A model generated the notes under the pieces. The model did not search any database. It saw only the letters and a list, made by a program, of their open reading frames with translations, and was not told where the DNA came from. The position numbers were made by a program, and so were the translations under genes. Shown here piece after piece: positions 60,347-64,000 of a stretch of 64,000 nucleotides of DNA. The DNA is from Lachnospira sp. UBA3212. GTDB lineage: Bacteria > Bacillota > Clostridia > Lachnospirales > Lachnospiraceae. Every line of letters begins with the position of its first letter. Position 1 is the first letter of the stretch. The DNA lies in NCBI GenBank assembly GCA_002363615.1, contig DEWK01000005.1, positions 33,332 to 97,331 on the forward strand, read 5' to 3'.

Positions 60347-60886
60347 TTATTTCGCAAATGGCATAGAGAACTGTGCCAATAACTCACGTGCTTCTTCATC
60401 GGTATTAGCTGTAGTAACGAAGATGACATCCATACCTCTTACCTTATCAACCTTGTCATACTCGATTTCTGGGAAAATGATCTGCTCCTTGATACCAAGT
60501 GCATAGTTTCCACGACCGTCGAATGCATTAGGGTTAACTCCTCTGAAGTCACGTACACGAGGAAGTGCAAGACAGATCAGTCTCTCCATGAATTCGTACA
60601 TCTTCTCGCCTCTTAAGGTAACCTTGCATCCAATTGCCTGTCCCTCTCTGATCTTGAAGTTAGCTACAGAATTCTTAGCCTTAGTAGTCACGACCTTCTG
60701 TCCTGTGATGGTCTCAAGATCTGCAACAGCAGCGTCAAGAAGCTTAGCATTATCCTTAGCTTCACCAACACCCATGTTGATTACAACCTTCTCAACCTTA
60801 GGAATCTCCATAACGTTCTTATAACCGAACTTTGCTACTAAAGCATCTTTGATCTGGTTTTCATATAAATCTCTAAAATTACTCAA
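60347..60886 (-). CDS. rplE: ribosomal protein L5
   Basis: A 179-residue L5 that binds 5S rRNA: VEKVVINMGVGEAKDN, REGQAIGCKVTLRGEKMYEF and RDFRGVNPNAFDGRGNYALG are conserved. Confidence 0.98.
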   Translation of the reverse strand: MSNFRDLYENQIKDALVAKFGYKNVMEIPKVEKVVINMGVGEAKDNAKLLDAAVADLETITGQKVVTTKAKNSVANFKIREGQAIGCKVTLRGEKMYEFMERLICLALPRVRDFRGVNPNAFDGRGNYALGIKEQIIFPEIEYDKVDKVRGMDVIFVTTANTDEEARELLAQFSMPFAK

Positions 60887-60908
60887 CTTTACGGACCTCC
60901 TCTCTCAA

Positions 60909-61220
60909 TTAGTCAATCACATCGCCGGTAGACTTTGCCACACGTAACTTCTTGCCGTTCTCAATCTTGAAACCAACTCTTGTTGTCTCACCCTTGAAAA
61001 CTAAAGCTACGTTAGAAATATCGATACCAGCTTCTGTTGTAACAATACCACCAGCTGCATTAGCTGCAGATGGCTTTGTATGCTTGGTTACAATGTTGAT
61101 GCCTTCTACTACGACCTTACCAGCCTTAGCATCAATTGAGAGAACCTTTCCCTCTTTGTCTTTATCTTTTCCAGCGATTACGCGAACGGTATCGCCTTTC
61201 TTAATCTTAAGTGTTGCCAT
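60909..61220 (-). CDS. rplX: ribosomal protein L24
   Basis: A 103-residue L24 with a KOW motif (KKGDTVRVIAGKDKDKEGKV). ATG 61220, preceded by AGGAGG, is preferred to an upstream ATG at 61250 that would overlap rplN. Confidence 0.96.
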   Translation of the reverse strand: MATLKIKKGDTVRVIAGKDKDKEGKVLSIDAKAGKVVVEGINIVTKHTKPSAANAAGGIVTTEAGIDISNVALVFKGETTRVGFKIENGKKLRVAKSTGDVID

Positions 61221-61230
61221 TGCAATCCTC

Positions 61231-61599
61231 CTATAATACTTCTGGAGCAAGTGAAACGATCTTCATGAAAGACTTTTCTCTTAACTCTCTAGCTACAGGT
61301 CCAAAAATACGTGTTCCTCTTGGTGTCTTATCATCCTTGATGATAACTGCTGCGTTCTCATCAAACTTGATGTAAGAACCGTCCTTACGACGAACACCCT
61401 TAACAGTACGAACGACAACCGCCTTAACGACGTCACCCTTCTTTACAACACCGCCTGGTGTTGCTTCCTTAACAGTAGCAACGATAATATCACCGATATT
61501 GGCATATCTTCTAGTAGAACCGCCCATGACACGAATGGTAAGTAACTCCTTAGCGCCAGTATTGTCGGCAACCTTAAGTCTGGTTTCCTGCTGAACCAT
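61231..61599 (-). CDS. rplN: ribosomal protein L14
   Basis: A 122-residue L14: VQQETRLKVADNTGAKELL, GSTRRYANIGDII, and the C-terminal FGPVARELREKSFMKIVSLA stretch, which is nearly invariant. Confidence 0.98.
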   Translation of the reverse strand: MVQQETRLKVADNTGAKELLTIRVMGGSTRRYANIGDIIVATVKEATPGGVVKKGDVVKAVVVRTVKGVRRKDGSYIKFDENAAVIIKDDKTPRGTRIFGPVARELREKSFMKIVSLAPEVL

Positions 61600-61617
61600 A
61601 ATGAATTCTCCTTTCTA

Positions 61618-61872
61618 CTATCTAGCCTTTTCGATGATCTCAACGAGTCTCCATCTCTTGTCCTTAGACAGAGCTCTTGTCTCCATAACCTTTACGGTAT
61701 CACCGATACCACACTCGTTATTCTCATCGTGTGCCTTTAACTTATAAGTTCTCTTTACGATCTTGTTATATAACGGATGTTTTACATGATCTTCTACAGC
61801 AACAACAATTGTCTTGTCCATCTTATCGCTGACAACCTTGCCTGTACGTGTTTTTCTTAAATTTCTCTCCAC
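61618..61872 (-). CDS. rpsQ: ribosomal protein S17
   Basis: An 84-residue S17: RNLRKTRTGKVVSDKMDKTIVV and DTVKVMETRALSKDKRW. An early-binding 16S rRNA protein with an OB-fold. Confidence 0.97.
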   Translation of the reverse strand: MERNLRKTRTGKVVSDKMDKTIVVAVEDHVKHPLYNKIVKRTYKLKAHDENNECGIGDTVKVMETRALSKDKRWRLVEIIEKAR

Positions 61873-61902
61873 GATAATTCTCCTTTCAACGCAAATGCCC
61901 TA

Positions 61903-62106
61903 TTAGGCCTCAGTCTTCTCAACGATAACAGTCTGAATTCTAGCAATGTTTCTACGAACATCCTTGATTCTGCTGGTATTCTCTAACTGATTGGTGGCGT
62001 TCTGGAATCTCAGATTGAAAAGTTCCTTCTTAGCAGCTACTAATTCATCATTTAATTCTGCAGCTGATTTACTTCTTAAATCTTCAACATACTTATTAGT
62101 TTTCAC
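61903..62106 (-). CDS. rpmC: ribosomal protein L29
   Basis: A 67-residue L29 coiled pair (ELNDELVAAKKELFNLRFQN) near the peptide exit tunnel. The start is a GTG: 62106 has AAGGCGG at eight-base spacing, and an in-frame GTG at 62115 is the alternative. The start overlaps the rplP end. Confidence 0.93.
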   Translation of the reverse strand: MKTNKYVEDLRSKSAAELNDELVAAKKELFNLRFQNATNQLENTSRIKDVRRNIARIQTVIVEKTEA

Positions 62107-62533
62107 TGTTTTCACCGCCTTCTAAATCTTCCTTAGAAACGATCTTGCACTTAACTGGCAACTTGTGCATAGCAAGTCGTAAAGCTTCTCTTGCTGTATT
62201 CTCAGCAACTCCGTCGATTTCAAATAATACACGACCAGGTTTCACTACAGCTACCCAGTACTCTAATGATCCCTTTCCGGAACCCATTCGAGTTTCAGCT
62301 GGCTGAGCTGTTACTGGCTTATCAGGGAAAATCTTGATCCAAACCTTACCACCACGCTTAATGTAACGTGTCATGGCAATTCTGGCTGCCTCGATCTGAT
62401 TAGACTTAATCCAAGCAGGCTCTGTAGCGACAAGACCAAAAGATCCGTTTGTAATGGTATTTCCTCTAAGCGCCTTTCCTCTCATAGAACCACGGAACTG
62501 CTTACGACGCTTTACTCTCTTAGGCATTAACAT
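62096..62533 (-). CDS. rplP: ribosomal protein L16
   Basis: A 145-residue L16 of the A-site region: MPKRVKRRKQFRGSMRGKALRG start, TRYIKRGGKVWIKIFPDKP, and GKGSLEYWVAVVKPGRVLFE. ATG overlaps the rpsC stop codon. Confidence 0.97.
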   Translation of the reverse strand: MLMPKRVKRRKQFRGSMRGKALRGNTITNGSFGLVATEPAWIKSNQIEAARIAMTRYIKRGGKVWIKIFPDKPVTAQPAETRMGSGKGSLEYWVAVVKPGRVLFEIDGVAENTAREALRLAMHKLPVKCKIVSKEDLEGGENSEN

Positions 62534-63204
62534 TATTTATCGCTCCCTTCCTTAACTACCTTCTTTGTTGGAAGAACTTCACCTTCATAAATCCATACCT
62601 TAACACCAACCTTACCATACTGAGTATCAGCCTCAGCAAATCCATAATCGATGTCAGCACGAAGTGTCTGAAGTGGAATAGTTCCCTCACTGTAGAACTC
62701 TGTACGAGCCATATCAGCACCACCAAGACGTCCTGAGCAAGAGGTCTTAATACCCTTAGCTCCTGCCTTCATGGTTCTAGACATACAAGACTTCATTGCA
62801 CGTCTGAATGTAATACGGTTCTCAAGCTGCTGAGCGATATTCTCTGCAACTAACTGAGCATCCTTATCTGGTCTCTTTACTTCTTCAATATCGATAACCA
62901 GCTTATTCTTATTGTCAAGACCGATTAACTTAACTACTTCAGCCTTAACCTTATCAATTTCTGCTCCACCCTTGCCGATAACGACACCAGGCTTAGCTGT
63001 ATAAATTCTAACTTTCACACGATCAGATGCTCTTTCGATTTCAATCTTAGAAACACCTGAATTATATAATCTCTTCTTGAGGTACTTTCTGATCTTGTTG
63101 TCTTCTACTAAGTTATCAGCAAAATCTTTCTCAGCGTACCACTTAGAGTCCCAGTCCTTAATAACACCGACTCTTAAGCCATGAGGATTAACTTTCTGAC
63201 CCAT
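62533..63204 (-). CDS. rpsC: ribosomal protein S3
   Basis: A 223-residue S3: GQKVNPHGLRVGVIKDWDSKW, the KH domain with GKGGAEIDK and the C-terminal ARTEFYSEGTIPLQTLRADI. Binds mRNA at the entry channel of the 30S head. Confidence 0.98.
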   Translation of the reverse strand: MGQKVNPHGLRVGVIKDWDSKWYAEKDFADNLVEDNKIRKYLKKRLYNSGVSKIEIERASDRVKVRIYTAKPGVVIGKGGAEIDKVKAEVVKLIGLDNKNKLVIDIEEVKRPDKDAQLVAENIAQQLENRITFRRAMKSCMSRTMKAGAKGIKTSCSGRLGGADMARTEFYSEGTIPLQTLRADIDYGFAEADTQYGKVGVKVWIYEGEVLPTKKVVKEGSDK

Positions 63205-63218
63205 TGTAATCTCCTTTC

Positions 63219-63605
63219 TTATCTCTCGTTAAGAACAACTGTAATGTGACTTGTTCTCTTTAAGATTCTGTATGCTCTACCCTGTGCTCTAGGTTTGATT
63301 CTCTTCATTGTAGGAGCCTGTCCTGCGTAGCACTCCTCGATATAAAGATTGTCAGCGCTCATGCCGTTGTTGTTTTCAGCATTAGCGATAGCAGACTTTA
63401 AAAGCTTCTCAATTACTGTAGATGCGTATCTTGGGTTGTACTCAAGAATAGCGATTGCAGTATTTACGTCCTTACCTCTAATGGCATCTAAAACGTAACA
63501 AGCTTTCTGTACAGGGATTCTTGCATAAGAGACTTTTGCAGAAGGTCTAGTATCTCTAACCTCATTTCTCTCTCTCTTAATCTGGGATCTATGTCCTCTA
63601 GCCAT
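63219..63605 (-). CDS. rplV: ribosomal protein L22
   Basis: A 128-residue L22 whose beta-hairpin lines the exit tunnel: VSYARIPVQKACYVLDAIRG, YIEECYAGQAPTMKRIKPRA and GRAYRILKRTSHITVVL. Extended at the N-terminus by a basic segment. Confidence 0.97.
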   Translation of the reverse strand: MARGHRSQIKRERNEVRDTRPSAKVSYARIPVQKACYVLDAIRGKDVNTAIAILEYNPRYASTVIEKLLKSAIANAENNNGMSADNLYIEECYAGQAPTMKRIKPRAQGRAYRILKRTSHITVVLNER

Positions 63606-63623
63606 GAATTTTTCCTCCTTCTA

Positions 63624-63899
63624 TTATCTGCTCTTCTTCTCGTCGCCCTTGTGACCTCTATAGGTTCTGGTTGCAACGAATTCACCAAGCTTATGTCCAA
63701 CCATATCTTCTGTGATATAAACTGGAACGTGCTTTCTGCCATCATGTACTGCGATTGTGTGGCCGACCATCTGAGGGAAGATTGTTGAACGGCGAGACCA
63801 TGTCTTGATAACAGACTTATCGCCTGATGCGTTCATAGCATCAACCTTCTTTAATAAACTTGCGTCAGCAAATGGTCCTTTCTTTAATGAACGTGCCAT
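63624..63899 (-). CDS. rpsS: ribosomal protein S19
   Basis: A 91-residue S19: ARSLKKGPFADASLLKKVDA, IKTWSRRSTIFPQMVGHTIAVH and HKLGEFVATRTYRGHKGDEK. 30S head protein. Confidence 0.98.
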   Translation of the reverse strand: MARSLKKGPFADASLLKKVDAMNASGDKSVIKTWSRRSTIFPQMVGHTIAVHDGRKHVPVYITEDMVGHKLGEFVATRTYRGHKGDEKKSR

Positions 63900-63919
63900 A
63901 GGTAAACCTCCTTCTTAAA

Positions 63920-64000
63920 TTACTTTGCGTCACGTCTTCTGACGATGAGCTTGTTAGACTTCTTGTTACCCTTACGTGTCTTAAGACCAAGTGCAGGCTT
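63920..64000 (-). CDS. rplB: ribosomal protein L2 (partial, C-terminus)
   Basis: Only the last 26 codons lie in the window: KPALGLKTRKGNKKSNKLI then VRRRDAK and a stop at 63920. It is the conserved C-terminal tail of L2; the rest is beyond the right edge. Confidence 0.93.
   Translation of the reverse strand, partial: KPALGLKTRKGNKKSNKLIVRRRDAK

Noticed and set aside
1..64000. CRISPR arrays, insertion sequences, integrases or prophage genes.
   Set aside because: I saw no regularly spaced repeats, transposase motifs or terminal inverted repeats; the export and defence-like loci have no visible mobile-element borders.

Overview
The window looks like chromosomal DNA of a low-GC Clostridia bacterium, most likely a member of the Lachnospiraceae. 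The basis is the S10/spc/alpha ribosomal gene order, a zinc-ribbon (type Z) S14, an ATP-type PEP carboxykinase, many secreted lysine-rich BIG2-domain proteins, a Gram-positive type IV pilus locus, and AGGAGG-type ribosome binding sites on nearly every gene. The family assignment is inference. Almost everything is on the minus strand; only a methyltransferase and a small ferredoxin are on plus, so the minus strand is probably the leading strand.

Layout in window coordinates (transcription mostly runs from high to low numbers). 1-10.4 kb: type IV pilus genes pilB, pilT, pilC, an LtaS/sulfatase-fold membrane enzyme, two prepilins, prepilin peptidase, and a fused PilM-PilN that runs off the left edge. 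10.4-12.6 kb: two paralogous surface proteins with a C-terminal membrane anchor. 12.8-13.5 kb: a seven-tRNA operon. 13.6-24.4 kb: a YfhO-type membrane protein, a giant BspA-like leucine-rich-repeat protein, a BIG2 protein, a BIG2 remnant, tRNA-Asn and a LamG-BIG2 protein. 24.8-33.9 kb: housekeeping genes (SAM methyltransferase, purC, DnaQ-like exonuclease, acylphosphatase, ferredoxin, phosphoesterase, M18 aminopeptidase, pckA), a bacterial expansin and a possible secreted zinc peptidase. 34-43 kb: transport (FtsX-type ABC transporter, metal P1B-ATPase with a small partner protein, MATE, SulP). 43.2-44.9 kb: a two-gene ATPase/TOPRIM-like pair that resembles a phage-defence module. 45.2-64 kb: the ribosomal superoperon, with a bacteriocin-export-like locus (46.2-49.9 kb) inserted between truA and rplM.

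The strongest leads are: (1) the lactococcin-972-type ABC export locus with a four-cysteine secreted cargo, an in-operon hairpin, a frameshift at a C6 tract and a degenerate start codon; (2) the ATPase plus TOPRIM-like pair next to rpsI; (3) a recurring TGACA-N2-TGTCA operator that sits just downstream of both prepilin promoters; (4) an expansin fused to a lysine-rich BIG2-like domain; (5) a P1B-ATPase without the usual CPC motif, paired with a small membrane protein that recalls mycobacterial CtpC/PacL. All identifications were made by reading the translated sequence; no database search was possible.
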